DNA of 64,000 bases from contig JAFWOY010000029.1 in NCBI GenBank assembly GCA_017509755.1, forward strand, positions 124,001 to 188,000. The letters are read 5' to 3'. The notes under the pieces are model-generated. The model saw only the letters and a program-made list of their open reading frames with translations, ran no database searches and had not been told where the DNA came from. Below, one piece after another: positions 8,542-17,054 of this stretch (its first letter is position 1; each line of letters starts with the position of its first letter). Source of the stretch: Bacteroidales bacterium. GTDB taxonomy: Bacteria > Bacteroidota > Bacteroidia > Bacteroidales > UBA932. A program made the position numbers and the translations under genes.

Positions 8542-9685
8542 CCCGACGCAATGCCTCGAGATAGCCGCGACCGTACTGCCGGTCCGGCTCCATGTAATTG
8601 CCCTCTCCCCATTCATTCCACGACTTGAGGAATACGATGCGGTGCTCCGCCTGCTTGTCGGCGACAAGGGCGAAAGCCCGCTGCGCCAGTTTCCCGAATT
8701 CATCCGGCGTACTGTCCACGTAAATAGAGTCTTCTTTCGAGCGGGGCGTCCGATCCCAGTTCGGAACCAGGGTGGGATACACATTCTCCTGTTTTTCCAG
8801 CTCCAGCAACATAAACTTGTTGATGGCAGCCTGCCGGAACAGGAAAGGACGGCGGATCCCCAGATACTGCGCGAAAAGGTCGTGCAAGGCATTTTGCCAC
8901 AGGCCCCGGGCTTGGATCTGGGCATATTGGTGATTGTCGGTAGCTACGGCATCGTACCCTCGCGCCAAAATGCCCGAAACCCGTTCCCGTGCGACCGCTT
9001 CAGCATCCGCCGCGCCTTTCAGACGGGTTTTGGCCACGGAAGTGGGATTGGCGGTACGGACCACGGCCACGAAATGGAAATCACCCAGGCCATGCTTCCG
9101 GGCCAGTTCCCGCCACTGCCCGAGAAAGGCCGGGGCATCCTGGAATTTGAACGGATCGAAGACTGCGAACAACGGTTTGCCGTCCACCCGAATATAGCGG
9201 GAATCGCGAAAGGCCGGCAACAGGGTCATGAAATGGTTTTCGTTGTCTTCCCGTCCCGGATACAGTTGCTCCATCAGGATCCGGGAGCCCTGCTTCCGGG
9301 ATTTGGCATTGGTCCAGGTCGAAGAGGCCCAAGTATGGTTGGCCCAGCACAGGCAGAACGGGAAATCAGGTTTTCCGCTGGCCACCACTTCATTAAAAGG
9401 ACGCTCCAGCAGTTGCCTGCCTTCGCCGAACCAGTAATGGTAATAGCAGAAGCCTTCAATCCCGGCTTCGCGCGCCAGCATCGCCTGTGCCTCCCGCGTT
9501 TCGGGCAGGCGCAGGTCGTAAAAGCCCAGGTCGGCCGGGATGCGCGGTTGCACATGGCCCCGGAACAGCGGCTTGGCCGCCGCCACGTTCGTCCACTCCG
9601 TGAACCCAGGTCCCCACCACGCGTCATTCTCCGGAATCGGATGGTACTGCGGAAGATAAAAGGCGATGACTCTGTTGTTTTCCAT
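8513..9685 (-). CDS. WbsX/GH99-like glycan-processing protein
   Basis: A 390-residue protein with the signature of the glycoside hydrolase 99-like WbsX family found in O-antigen and capsule clusters. Visible motifs are VIAFYLPQYHPIPENDAWWG, GFTEWTNVAAAKPLF, GFCYYHYWFGEGRQLL, CWANHTWA and, near the end, FLKSWNEWGEGNYMEPD. The family is related to endo-alpha-mannosidases, but its exact reaction in polysaccharide assembly is not settled. It is the last gene of a minus-strand trio (hexapeptide acetyltransferase, acyltransferase 3, WbsX), 39 nt from its neighbour. Confidence 0.9.
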   Translation of the reverse strand: MENNRVIAFYLPQYHPIPENDAWWGPGFTEWTNVAAAKPLFRGHVQPRIPADLGFYDLRLPETREAQAMLAREAGIEGFCYYHYWFGEGRQLLERPFNEVVASGKPDFPFCLCWANHTWASSTWTNAKSRKQGSRILMEQLYPGREDNENHFMTLLPAFRDSRYIRVDGKPLFAVFDPFKFQDAPAFLGQWRELARKHGLGDFHFVAVVRTANPTSVAKTRLKGAADAEAVARERVSGILARGYDAVATDNHQYAQIQARGLWQNALHDLFAQYLGIRRPFLFRQAAINKFMLLELEKQENVYPTLVPNWDRTPRSKEDSIYVDSTPDEFGKLAQRAFALVADKQAEHRIVFLKSWNEWGEGNYMEPDRQYGRGYLEALRRAIDASSKAI

Positions 9686-9724
9686 TTGTCAAAGATGGCG
9701 ATTTTTCCCGATATATGAAAATGT

Positions 9725-10741
9725 TTACCATTTCCCCACGATCCAGGACAGTGCCCGGTGCTTGTAAATCAGCCAGATGAGCAGGCAAATCACAGCTACG
9801 CAGAGCGCATAGGCGGCAAAGTGGAAGCCAAGACAACCCGCGATGCTGCCGGCGGGACACAATGGTTTGATCAGACGGATCAACGGAACCTGAACGGTCT
9901 CGTTCGTCAGGTACGCGAGCAAGGAGCCCAGTCCGAGCAAAGACAACGTACGGCTCTTCACCAGCCGCTGCGCCAGCCAGAAAACGAGAGCGGATCCTCC
10001 CGCCACATTCATGAAATGCAGCGGAAAATTGAAGAAGTCCACATCGATGAAGATGTCGTTCGCCGGAAGGGTAAACGCAGTGAAATGAGACAGCAGGTTT
10101 TCAGCCACAATCAAAGCCATGCCGACAAGGCCTGCCGGCAGCAGATATTTCTGCACCCGGTCCATCTTGTCTTTAAGCAGAAAACCGCCATACAGGAACG
10201 GCACGGCCAGCAAGGCGTGACGATGCCACAAGAAGTTGTCGAACCATTCAAAATGGTTGAGCGCCAAGCCCAGCAAGTACAAGACAACAACCAGCAGAAG
10301 CTGCCGGGGCATCTTCAGTCGGGATATACCCCACAGCAGCAGCTTCGCCCATAGCAGCGCAAAGATAAACCAGGGTCCGCCCATCTTGAGCCAGGAAGAG
10401 AAACCAGCCAGATGAATACCGAAAGACTGCTCCGTGCAGCCTGTAGCTGCCATGATCCCATAACACAACAAATCCAGCAATATGGCCGGCAGGAGCAGCG
10501 TTTGGAGGTTTTTCAGGAGAAACGGTCGGAAACCAATCCGGAATGTAGAACAGAAGCCCGTGATCAGGAAGAACGTCTGCATGAAGAAAGGCCGGTAGAG
10601 CCCGATTCCCGATCCCATCACCTGAAGGACGGGGTCATCAAGCCCTTCCCGCTGCGCCAGAATCCGACAATGCCCGAAAAGCAGGCAGAGAATCAGGATT
10701 CCCTTGGCGGTGTCGATATAGCCTATCCTTTGCCGTTGCAT
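9725..10741 (-). CDS. Acyltransferase family 3 (OafA/WecH-like membrane acetyltransferase)
   Basis: A 338-residue multi-pass membrane protein. The chosen start MQRQRIGYIDTAKGILILCL overlaps the stop of the upstream acetyltransferase gene (ATGA). The N-terminal motif YIDTAKGI...LFGHC is the acyltransferase 3 helix that carries the catalytic histidine. About ten hydrophobic helices follow (for example LQTLLLPAILLDLLCYGIMA). Family members O-acetylate surface polysaccharides using cytoplasmic acyl-CoA. Paired with a soluble acetyltransferase, it probably decorates the polymer made by this locus. Confidence 0.88.
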   Translation of the reverse strand: MQRQRIGYIDTAKGILILCLLFGHCRILAQREGLDDPVLQVMGSGIGLYRPFFMQTFFLITGFCSTFRIGFRPFLLKNLQTLLLPAILLDLLCYGIMAATGCTEQSFGIHLAGFSSWLKMGGPWFIFALLWAKLLLWGISRLKMPRQLLLVVVLYLLGLALNHFEWFDNFLWHRHALLAVPFLYGGFLLKDKMDRVQKYLLPAGLVGMALIVAENLLSHFTAFTLPANDIFIDVDFFNFPLHFMNVAGGSALVFWLAQRLVKSRTLSLLGLGSLLAYLTNETVQVPLIRLIKPLCPAGSIAGCLGFHFAAYALCVAVICLLIWLIYKHRALSWIVGKW

Positions 10742-11322
10742 CAATTGCGGGAAGATTCCATAGTAACGATTCGGGCCGGAACGCCGAGCGCCATGCAACC
10801 GGCGGGTACATCTTTGGTCACGACAGCTCCGGCCCCGATAATGGCCCCCCGGCCAATGTGGACGCCCGGAAGGATCGACGCCTTTTCTCCGATCCAGACA
10901 TTGTCTTCGATGACTACCGGTCCTTTGGAGACCAAGGGTCGTTTGTTCGGAGCCGTCTCAAGCAGGGCGGAGTCCGCGTCTCCATGCGCGTTGTCCGTAA
11001 TGAGAACATACTTTCCAGTAAGGACATTTTTTCCCAGCTCGATACGGTTGATAGCCGTAATATGTGATCCGTCACCGATGGAAGTGCCGTCGCCGATTCG
11101 GATTGCCGGATTGAACCGCTGATCGCCGAAACGGTCCCAGGCGGTAAGTTGGACCTGTCTGCCGACTGTAACGTCATCGCCCAGGAAAATATACCGCTCG
11201 CCTGCTACCAGCGAGACTGGCGGATAGATCCGGCTTCCCTTTCCGAAAGAGGCGAAACGGTGACGGATGATTCCGTTGTAGATCTTCCAGCGCAATGTAC
11301 CGAAAGCTTTTCTCCATTTCAT
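10741..11322 (-). CDS. Hexapeptide-repeat (left-handed beta-helix) acetyltransferase
   Basis: A 193-residue O-acetyltransferase of the maltose/galactoside/WcaF-like group. The hexapeptide repeats are plain (IRIGDGTSIGDGSHI, VIEDNVWIGEKASILPGV, IGRGAIIGAGAVVTKDVP), and the C-terminal PAGCMALGVPARIV is characteristic. The DNAHGD region is where the family places its catalytic histidine. I chose the second ATG (11322), since the first (11340) lies upstream of the predicted -7 box. It probably acetylates a sugar of the surface polymer. It leads the minus-strand trio. Confidence 0.9.
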   Translation of the reverse strand: MKWRKAFGTLRWKIYNGIIRHRFASFGKGSRIYPPVSLVAGERYIFLGDDVTVGRQVQLTAWDRFGDQRFNPAIRIGDGTSIGDGSHITAINRIELGKNVLTGKYVLITDNAHGDADSALLETAPNKRPLVSKGPVVIEDNVWIGEKASILPGVHIGRGAIIGAGAVVTKDVPAGCMALGVPARIVTMESSRN

Positions 11323-11329
11323 GATTCTA

Positions 11330-11337
11330 CAAAGGTA
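11330..11337 (-). promoter_or_regulatory. Predicted -7 box for the acetyltransferase operon
   Basis: On the minus strand this reads TACCTTTG, matching TAnnTTTG, only about 8 nt before the chosen ATG, so the transcript would have a very short or no leader. It is divergent from the box at 11360. Confidence 0.4.
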
Positions 11338-11359
11338 CAAAAGTTAGGGATTATATTTG

Positions 11360-11367
11360 TATCTTTG
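11360..11367 (+). promoter_or_regulatory. Predicted -7 box for the epimerase gene
   Basis: TATCTTTG matches TAnnTTTG and ends 19 nt before the ATG at 11387. It lies back to back with the minus-strand box at 11330. Confidence 0.5.
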
Positions 11368-11386
11368 CAACATAAACTAACTTGTC

Positions 11387-12319
11387 ATGCGTGTTCTTCT
11401 TTTGGGCGGTGCCGGATTTATCGGTTCCCATCTTGTCTCAACACTATCCCTCCGGGGAGAACACGCCGTTTCGGTCCTGGAGCCTGTTTCAGCCCCGGTT
11501 GACAGAATCCTGCATCTGCCCGTCCACCTGTACCGGGGTATGCTGTCCGATATCGGGTTGCTGGACTCCATTCTCGTGCAGGAAGATATCCAGATTGTCA
11601 TCCATCTGGTCTCTACCCTGGTTCCGGGTTGTGATTTCGCAGATTTCGAGAAGGAATTCGAGCAGGTCATCGCCCCTTCCCTCCGGCTGATGGAGATCTG
11701 CTGCAAGCGCCATGTCAAGTTGGTGTTCTTTTCATCCGGCGGCACTGTCTATGGGGAGCGCTCCACCCTGGCGCCCTTCTCCGAGGAAGAGACGCTCGCT
11801 CCCATTTCCCATTACGGGTGGGCCAAACAGATGATGGAAGAAAGCATCCGGTATATGAACCGGACCCACGGTCTCCGGTATCTGATTCTCCGTCCCTCAA
11901 ATGCCTATGGCCCAGGGCAGAACCTGTACGGCAGGCAGGGGCTCATTGCTGTCGCCTTGGGGAAGGCCCTGCGCAACGAGGCAGTTTCTGTCTGGGGCGA
12001 CGGTATCGCCGTCCGCGACTATATCTATATCGACGACCTTGTCCAAGCCACGCTCTCCCTTATCGAGCAGGAAGCAGCTTTCGGCCAAACCTTCAATATC
12101 GGAAGCGGCATCGGATACAGTGTCAACGACATACTCCTGATTCTCAAGGAAGTATCCGGATTGAAAGTGCCTGTCAACTATCTTCCTGCCCGGCAGGAGG
12201 ATGTCTCCCATGTCATCCTCGCCATCGACAAAATCCGGAAGATGATCGATTTCCGGCCGATTTCCATCCAAGAGGGAATCAAACAGTTCTTCAGTTTCGT
12301 GATGGATGGAAACGCCTGA
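11387..12319 (+). CDS. NAD-dependent epimerase/dehydratase (extended SDR)
   Basis: A 310-residue nucleotide-sugar-modifying enzyme, GalE-like in layout. The Rossmann motif GGAGFIGSHL starts at residue 7, the S/T of the triad is in FFSSGGTVYGE, and the YxxxK motif is YGWAK. LRPSNAYGPGQ is the typical substrate loop. It probably epimerises or dehydrates a UDP- or other NDP-sugar for the surface glycan; which one cannot be decided here. The following GT2 gene overlaps by 14 nt, so the two are probably cotranscribed. Confidence 0.88.
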   Translation: MRVLLLGGAGFIGSHLVSTLSLRGEHAVSVLEPVSAPVDRILHLPVHLYRGMLSDIGLLDSILVQEDIQIVIHLVSTLVPGCDFADFEKEFEQVIAPSLRLMEICCKRHVKLVFFSSGGTVYGERSTLAPFSEEETLAPISHYGWAKQMMEESIRYMNRTHGLRYLILRPSNAYGPGQNLYGRQGLIAVALGKALRNEAVSVWGDGIAVRDYIYIDDLVQATLSLIEQEAAFGQTFNIGSGIGYSVNDILLILKEVSGLKVPVNYLPARQEDVSHVILAIDKIRKMIDFRPISIQEGIKQFFSFVMDGNA

Positions 12320-13241
12320 ACCGCTCCTTTCCCTGTGTATCCCCACCAACGGGCGCGTGGACTGGATCAGTTCGCTCCTTTCCAGCATCTACTCCCAGCA
12401 GGTGGACAACACGCTTTTCGAAGTCGTCATCACCGACAACGCCCGCAATCCGGAACTGGAAAAGGCCGTCGCAGCCCTGGCCCAGCCCAACCTCAAATAC
12501 TATCCTACCGATTCGGCCGGTTTCACCAATCAGGTCGATGCCTTTGAGAAATGCAGCGGCGTTTTCTGCAAAATGCTGAACCACCGTTGCGTACTGCTTC
12601 CCGGGAGCATCGGGAAACTGATCGGTCTAATCAGGGAATATCAGAACTCCAAGCCTCTGATCTACTGTAGCAACGGCCATATCAAAGGTCCCCGGGTCAT
12701 CGACTGCCCGAATCTGGATTCGTTCGTTCGGAACCTGTCCTATTTCTCCAGTTGGAGTGCCGGAACTGCGGTCTGGAAAGACGACATGAAGGGAATGCGC
12801 GAAAAGCCCGTAAACAGCACCTTCCCCCATACACTCTTCCTGTTCCAGCTCCGGGAAGAGAGCCGCTGCCTCATCTGGAATGTCCCGTATCACTACCTGC
12901 AGGATGATGTGGGGAAAGGCGGGTATAATCCCTTTGAAGCATTCGGCATCACCTTCCTGGACATTCTCAGCGATCTGAAGGAAGCGGGGCGGATTGGCGA
13001 AGAAACGTACCAGTTCGTCAAGAAAGACATCTTCTCCTTCTTGAAGTTTCTTTATTTCAACGAGGTGCTCCGTCCCACGAAAAACAGCTATATCCTGACG
13101 GATATCCGGAAAATCGTCACAACCAACTATGGGAAAGGGGCCTACCTGAAAATTGTGCTGCACAGCCTCTTTGTCGCCCCGGTGAAAATGGTCATCGACA
13201 AAATCAAACGGATGGCCGCCGCCCGAAAGAATAATAATTGA
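12306..13241 (+). CDS. Glycosyltransferase family 2
   Basis: A 311-residue putative glycosyltransferase. The N-terminus LLSLCIPTNGRVDWISSLLSS and FEVVITDNARNPELE are the GT2 nucleotide-binding pattern, though the metal motif is less regular than in the other GT2 genes here. The C-terminal 60 residues are basic with a short hydrophobic patch. It overlaps the epimerase gene start to end and converges with the next GT2 gene, with 38 nt of 3' overlap. Donor and acceptor unknown. Confidence 0.8.
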   Translation: METPEPLLSLCIPTNGRVDWISSLLSSIYSQQVDNTLFEVVITDNARNPELEKAVAALAQPNLKYYPTDSAGFTNQVDAFEKCSGVFCKMLNHRCVLLPGSIGKLIGLIREYQNSKPLIYCSNGHIKGPRVIDCPNLDSFVRNLSYFSSWSAGTAVWKDDMKGMREKPVNSTFPHTLFLFQLREESRCLIWNVPYHYLQDDVGKGGYNPFEAFGITFLDILSDLKEAGRIGEETYQFVKKDIFSFLKFLYFNEVLRPTKNSYILTDIRKIVTTNYGKGAYLKIVLHSLFVAPVKMVIDKIKRMAAARKNNN

Positions 13242-14211
13242 AAGCATTCAGCCGCCTGGCGGCTCCGACCAGGAACTTATCACAGGGCGACATCGATTGC
13301 CCGCTTTTGTTATCCCCGCCCCAGGCGCGCCGGGTCATATTCCGGTTGTTGGCATGCAGCGCCTCGATGAAACGGGTCAGCAGGCGGGAAGGTTCTCCGC
13401 GCCGGCCGGCCATTTCGAGATGGATTTTTTTCATCGCATCCGGGAACGCCTCGTACACTTGGCTGGATTCGTTGTCCGCCACCCGGTAACAGGCCGTAGG
13501 CTCAGGATTGATCCATGCACCGTAAAAGTGGGCATACGCCACATGCAGCGCATAGTCGGCGGCAGGATAGAAGGCACTGTCATACCCTCCTGCATCCAAC
13601 AAAGACTGCCTGTGATACAGGCAACCGTCTCCGCACGAGACATTGCCCAGATACTGGCCCAGACGGGTATAACGGACCAGCTTCCGTGGCTGAAGGAAGC
13701 CCAGGTGCGGCTTGTGCTGCAAGGTCGTCCCCGTTATCCTGTCTTTTTCGTCGATCGTATGAAAGGCTGAAAGGATGCAGGCCCGGCCGGCAACTGGAGC
13801 CAATTGCATCAGGATCCGCAGCGCTCCGGGCAACAGCAGGTCGTCATCGTGGCAGAAAGTCACAAAAGGAGCGCGCGCGAGTTCGATACCCCGGTTCCAG
13901 TTCTGGTACATGCCCAGATTCTCGGCATTCCGGTAATAGAATACCCGCGGGTCTGCCATTTGCGCAACGACAGCCTGGTTGGGGCTGTCCGTCTCCTGGT
14001 TATTGTCAACGACCACGACTTCATAAGTCTCCGGATAATCCTGTTGCAGAACCGAGGCCAGCGCCTTCGCGAAATAGTCGGGACGACGGTACACAGGCAT
14101 GATGACCGTCACATGCGGATCAGGACACTGCAGCGGGTCCCCCCAGGCAAGCCGGGAAGGGACGGAAGCCTTTTCCGCAAAGCAATCGTGTCTGTCGAAA
14201 AGAGCGCTCAT
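13204..14211 (-). CDS. Glycosyltransferase family 2
   Basis: A 335-residue GT2 enzyme. VTVIMPVYRRPDYFAKALAS and YEVVVVDNNQETDSPN form the nucleotide-sugar pocket, GMYQNWNRGIELAR follows, and CHDDDLLLPGAL carries the DxD metal motif. It is the last gene of the long minus-strand operon that begins at the superoxide reductase gene and makes a CDP-dideoxyhexose, so it is a reasonable candidate for the transferase using that sugar. That assignment is inference from position. Confidence 0.88.
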   Translation of the reverse strand: MSALFDRHDCFAEKASVPSRLAWGDPLQCPDPHVTVIMPVYRRPDYFAKALASVLQQDYPETYEVVVVDNNQETDSPNQAVVAQMADPRVFYYRNAENLGMYQNWNRGIELARAPFVTFCHDDDLLLPGALRILMQLAPVAGRACILSAFHTIDEKDRITGTTLQHKPHLGFLQPRKLVRYTRLGQYLGNVSCGDGCLYHRQSLLDAGGYDSAFYPAADYALHVAYAHFYGAWINPEPTACYRVADNESSQVYEAFPDAMKKIHLEMAGRRGEPSRLLTRFIEALHANNRNMTRRAWGGDNKSGQSMSPCDKFLVGAARRLNAFNYYSFGRRPSV

Positions 14212-14217
14212 TGTAGC

Positions 14218-15639
14218 TTACAATCTATGATGAAGGGCATCGCCGGCCTTTTTCAGGGATTCCTGCATCCCGATCTGGAGAAAACGCGGGAAGGAGACCC
14301 GGAAATCCCGGCATACGACATGGGGCCATTTCCAGTTGTTATAAGCCAGCTGGCAGATGCCCTGCACCAGGACAAGGCCCATGATACCCCAGCCAGTAAA
14401 GCGAAGGGTGAGGTAACTGCCGATGACGATGGCGAGTCCGGAAAGGAGCGCCGGCTTGACATAAGGTACTTCGTTGCCCACAACGATAATGCTTGAAAAC
14501 AGGGAATGATTCTGTTCCAGCAGGATGACGATGGAATAGGCCAGCAGGACCGGCCAACCCGGGAGGACAGACTGCGAGCGGATGAGTTCCAGCAGCGGCG
14601 GGCAGCAGAAGATCAGGAACACCGTCCCGACGGTGAATACCCAATAGAAGACATTCATAGTCAAGGCAAAACGCTTGAGCAGGCGCTCGGTTTCCCCCCG
14701 GACCTTGAAGAGGGCGAACTGGGGCTCGGAGACGAAGAAATAATTGGCTGCCAGTGATACCGTCACATTGACCAGCTGGGTCATCAGCCCATAGGATCCG
14801 ACCTCTTCCAAGCTCAGGAAAAGACCTGCCAGGAAAAGGCCGAAACGGTTGATGCCGTAGCTGCCGACCATCACCAGGCCGATCTTGCGCGCATTGTGCC
14901 AGATGATGTCGAAATAATGGGAGCGCTCTTCCTTGGACGAGGAGTATGGAGCCAGATCTCCCTTCATCTGGACTGTAAAGAAATAGCGGTAAGCCAGATA
15001 GCGAAGGATAAAGGGTGCAATCAGATTGGCGATCACTACACCCAGAAGGCCCAGCCCGGCATAGATCAAACCGATGGCCAGGAGGATGTACGTCAAACGG
15101 GAGGCTATCATCGCCTTCTTGGACTCCATCACCAGCCCTTTGCCCACCAGCAGGGACGAAAAATAAGCGTAGTACAGGTTGAAGAAGGTGGAGAACGAAT
15201 AGACGATCCAGATGATCAGCGAATTTCTTACAAGCGTAAAACCCTCTGTCACATAGCCGATATAGACCGAACCGGCAGTCAGCAGGAGAATCAGCACAAC
15301 CAGGGAGATCCGGCTATAGACCATCTTGGCCACGTCGATCAGAATCCGCAGCAAACGGTAATTCGTGGTTTCACCGACAGAATCCTGCAGGCCCTCTTTC
15401 GCCAGATCGGTCGCCCCGCTGAAAATATAGGAGAAGTTCCGGCCGAACTGGGGCGTGAATCCGAAATCGAAGAGCGACACCATGGCGCCGACCGTCAGCA
15501 TGATATAGTTCAAGCCCACTTCCTCTTTCGTCAGGAAATGGAGGATGAACGGCAGCACCACAAGGCCGGAGGCTATCTGGAAAAAAGTAGCCACATAGCC
15601 CCAAAGGACGTCTTTTTTCGATATGTTGATCTCCGGCAC
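14218..15639 (-). CDS. Wzx-like polysaccharide flippase (MOP superfamily)
   Basis: About 473 residues with 12-14 hydrophobic helices, the layout of O-antigen/capsule repeat-unit flippases. I chose the GTG start at 15639, 4 nt after the upstream stop, giving VPEINISKKDVLWGYVATFF just before the first helix; an upstream ATG at 15687 would overlap the previous gene by 44 nt. The motifs FDFGFTPQFGRNFSYIFSGA and VGNEVPYVKP are typical of the family. It probably moves undecaprenyl-linked units containing the dideoxy sugar to the periplasm. No Wzy polymerase was identified in this window. Confidence 0.85.
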   Translation of the reverse strand: MPEINISKKDVLWGYVATFFQIASGLVVLPFILHFLTKEEVGLNYIMLTVGAMVSLFDFGFTPQFGRNFSYIFSGATDLAKEGLQDSVGETTNYRLLRILIDVAKMVYSRISLVVLILLLTAGSVYIGYVTEGFTLVRNSLIIWIVYSFSTFFNLYYAYFSSLLVGKGLVMESKKAMIASRLTYILLAIGLIYAGLGLLGVVIANLIAPFILRYLAYRYFFTVQMKGDLAPYSSSKEERSHYFDIIWHNARKIGLVMVGSYGINRFGLFLAGLFLSLEEVGSYGLMTQLVNVTVSLAANYFFVSEPQFALFKVRGETERLLKRFALTMNVFYWVFTVGTVFLIFCCPPLLELIRSQSVLPGWPVLLAYSIVILLEQNHSLFSSIIVVGNEVPYVKPALLSGLAIVIGSYLTLRFTGWGIMGLVLVQGICQLAYNNWKWPHVVCRDFRVSFPRFLQIGMQESLKKAGDALHHRL

Positions 15640-15643
15640 GCGA

Positions 15644-16516
15644 TTACAGATTAAGGAAAAGGCGAATCCCCGTTTCCAGATCGACATTGGCTTTCCAGCC
15701 CGGAAGGATCGGTCCGCGCCAGGGCACCATCACTTCCCGTTCACGATAGGGCCTGCCGCCCCATTCGATAGGGAGCGGACGTCCGGAGACCCGTTCGAAA
15801 GTCGCAGCCAGGGAGCGAAGGCTCCGGTGTTCACCCGATGAAAGTACATACTGTTCGCCCAGCGGCTGGTCAGAAGCGAGCAGTTCGACGAGCCGGCAGA
15901 AACCCGATACGACATCGGAAATATAGAGGATGTCCAGCAGTTGCTCTCCCGGTGACATCTTCAACACTTCCCCGCTTTCTGAACAATCCTTGAAAAGCTT
16001 GAAAATCTTGGGACGCGGGTCGCCGGGTCCGTACGTATCGCATAGCTTCAAGGTGCAGAACCGGATTCCGAAAACATCGGTATAGTAGCGTGCCATATCG
16101 ATGAAAGCCTGCTTGGTCGCCGCGTAGAGGTTCACCGGCCGGTAAGCATCACTGGATGACCGGAAATTCTGCCAGATGGAGCCGGTATTCAGAAACCAGC
16201 GGACACAGCCGGAGAGCGAGGCCGCCTCGAGGACGGATGTGCCGAAACAGATGTTCGAATCGACCAGCGTCCGGATCTGCTCGGGCTTATGGACAGTCAG
16301 ATACAGCGAGGCAAGGTGAATGATCCCGGAAATCCTATGTTCCTGCATATATCCGGCCAGGCAGGGGATGTCGTCATCCATGATGTAACCCGGCAGCCCC
16401 AATTTCTCAGGGTCGCCCGGAAACTGGCCCAGAATGAACACCTGATGGCTCTTCCGCAGTTCCGCTACCAAATGGGTTCCGATGAAGCCCGTGGCTCCTG
16501 TCACAAGAATGTTCAT
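15644..16516 (-). CDS. NAD(P)-dependent SDR, candidate CDP-3,6-dideoxyhexulose 4-reductase
   Basis: A 290-residue extended SDR starting MNILVTGATGFIGTHLVAEL. The YxxxK motif is YAATK (in NLYAATKQAFIDM), and CDTYGPGDPRPKIFK is the usual loop. It lies directly after rfbF, rfbH, rfbG and an RfbC-like epimerase. In known clusters that slot is filled by the reductase that finishes a CDP-3,6-dideoxyhexose (abequose, paratose or ascarylose). With a 5-epimerase present, the ascarylose route (AscF-like role) is the best guess, but sequence alone cannot fix the stereochemistry. Confidence 0.75.
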   Translation of the reverse strand: MNILVTGATGFIGTHLVAELRKSHQVFILGQFPGDPEKLGLPGYIMDDDIPCLAGYMQEHRISGIIHLASLYLTVHKPEQIRTLVDSNICFGTSVLEAASLSGCVRWFLNTGSIWQNFRSSSDAYRPVNLYAATKQAFIDMARYYTDVFGIRFCTLKLCDTYGPGDPRPKIFKLFKDCSESGEVLKMSPGEQLLDILYISDVVSGFCRLVELLASDQPLGEQYVLSSGEHRSLRSLAATFERVSGRPLPIEWGGRPYREREVMVPWRGPILPGWKANVDLETGIRLFLNL

Positions 16517-16517
16517 A

Positions 16518-17054
16518 TCAGAAAGGGGAATCAAAATCTTTCAAGGCAGGGAAGCCCAGATCCCTCTCCGACAGAATCGGATCGGATACGGGCCAGGGGA
16601 ATCCGAAAGAACGGTACGAAATGCCGCAGTCGTGCTGCCTGTCGTAACAGGATGTCTGCGCATAGTTGACGACCGAACCCTCTTCCAAGACACAGAAACC
16701 ATGGGCAAATCCCTTGGGAATATAGAGGGAGCATCCGTCCGAAGCGTTCAGTTCCGTTTCAAAATACTTTCCGTAGGTCGCCGATCCCTTGCGGATATCC
16801 ACCACGACATCCAGGATCCGGCCCTGACTCACATAAACCAGTTTCTCGTGGTCACAGGGAGGCGTTTGGAAATGCATTCCACGGATGACACCTTTCCGGT
16901 TCACGGAATAATAGAACTCCTTGAAATCCGTGGCGAGGCCCCGTTCGCGGAAGAAGTCTTCATGGAACGGTTTCAGGAAACAGCCCCTCGCATCTTGAAA
17001 TGGCATGGCCTGCAAGACCAGCAGACCCTCAATCGGCGTGTAGATCAGTTCCAT
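16518..17054 (-). CDS. RfbC-like 3,5-epimerase, candidate CDP-dideoxyhexulose 5-epimerase
   Basis: A 178-residue cupin of the dTDP-4-dehydrorhamnose 3,5-epimerase family. Visible features are QDARGCFLKPFHEDFF, IRGMHFQTPP with the catalytic histidine, VVVDIRKGSATYGKY and LYIPKGFAHGFCVLEEGS. It begins inside the end of rfbG (10 nt overlap). A second, more standard RfbC lies at 54173 beside rfbD. Because this copy sits inside the rfbFHG operon, it more likely acts on a CDP-4-keto sugar, as AscE does in CDP-ascarylose synthesis. That substrate call is inference. Confidence 0.78.
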   Translation of the reverse strand: MELIYTPIEGLLVLQAMPFQDARGCFLKPFHEDFFRERGLATDFKEFYYSVNRKGVIRGMHFQTPPCDHEKLVYVSQGRILDVVVDIRKGSATYGKYFETELNASDGCSLYIPKGFAHGFCVLEEGSVVNYAQTSCYDRQHDCGISYRSFGFPWPVSDPILSERDLGFPALKDFDSPF

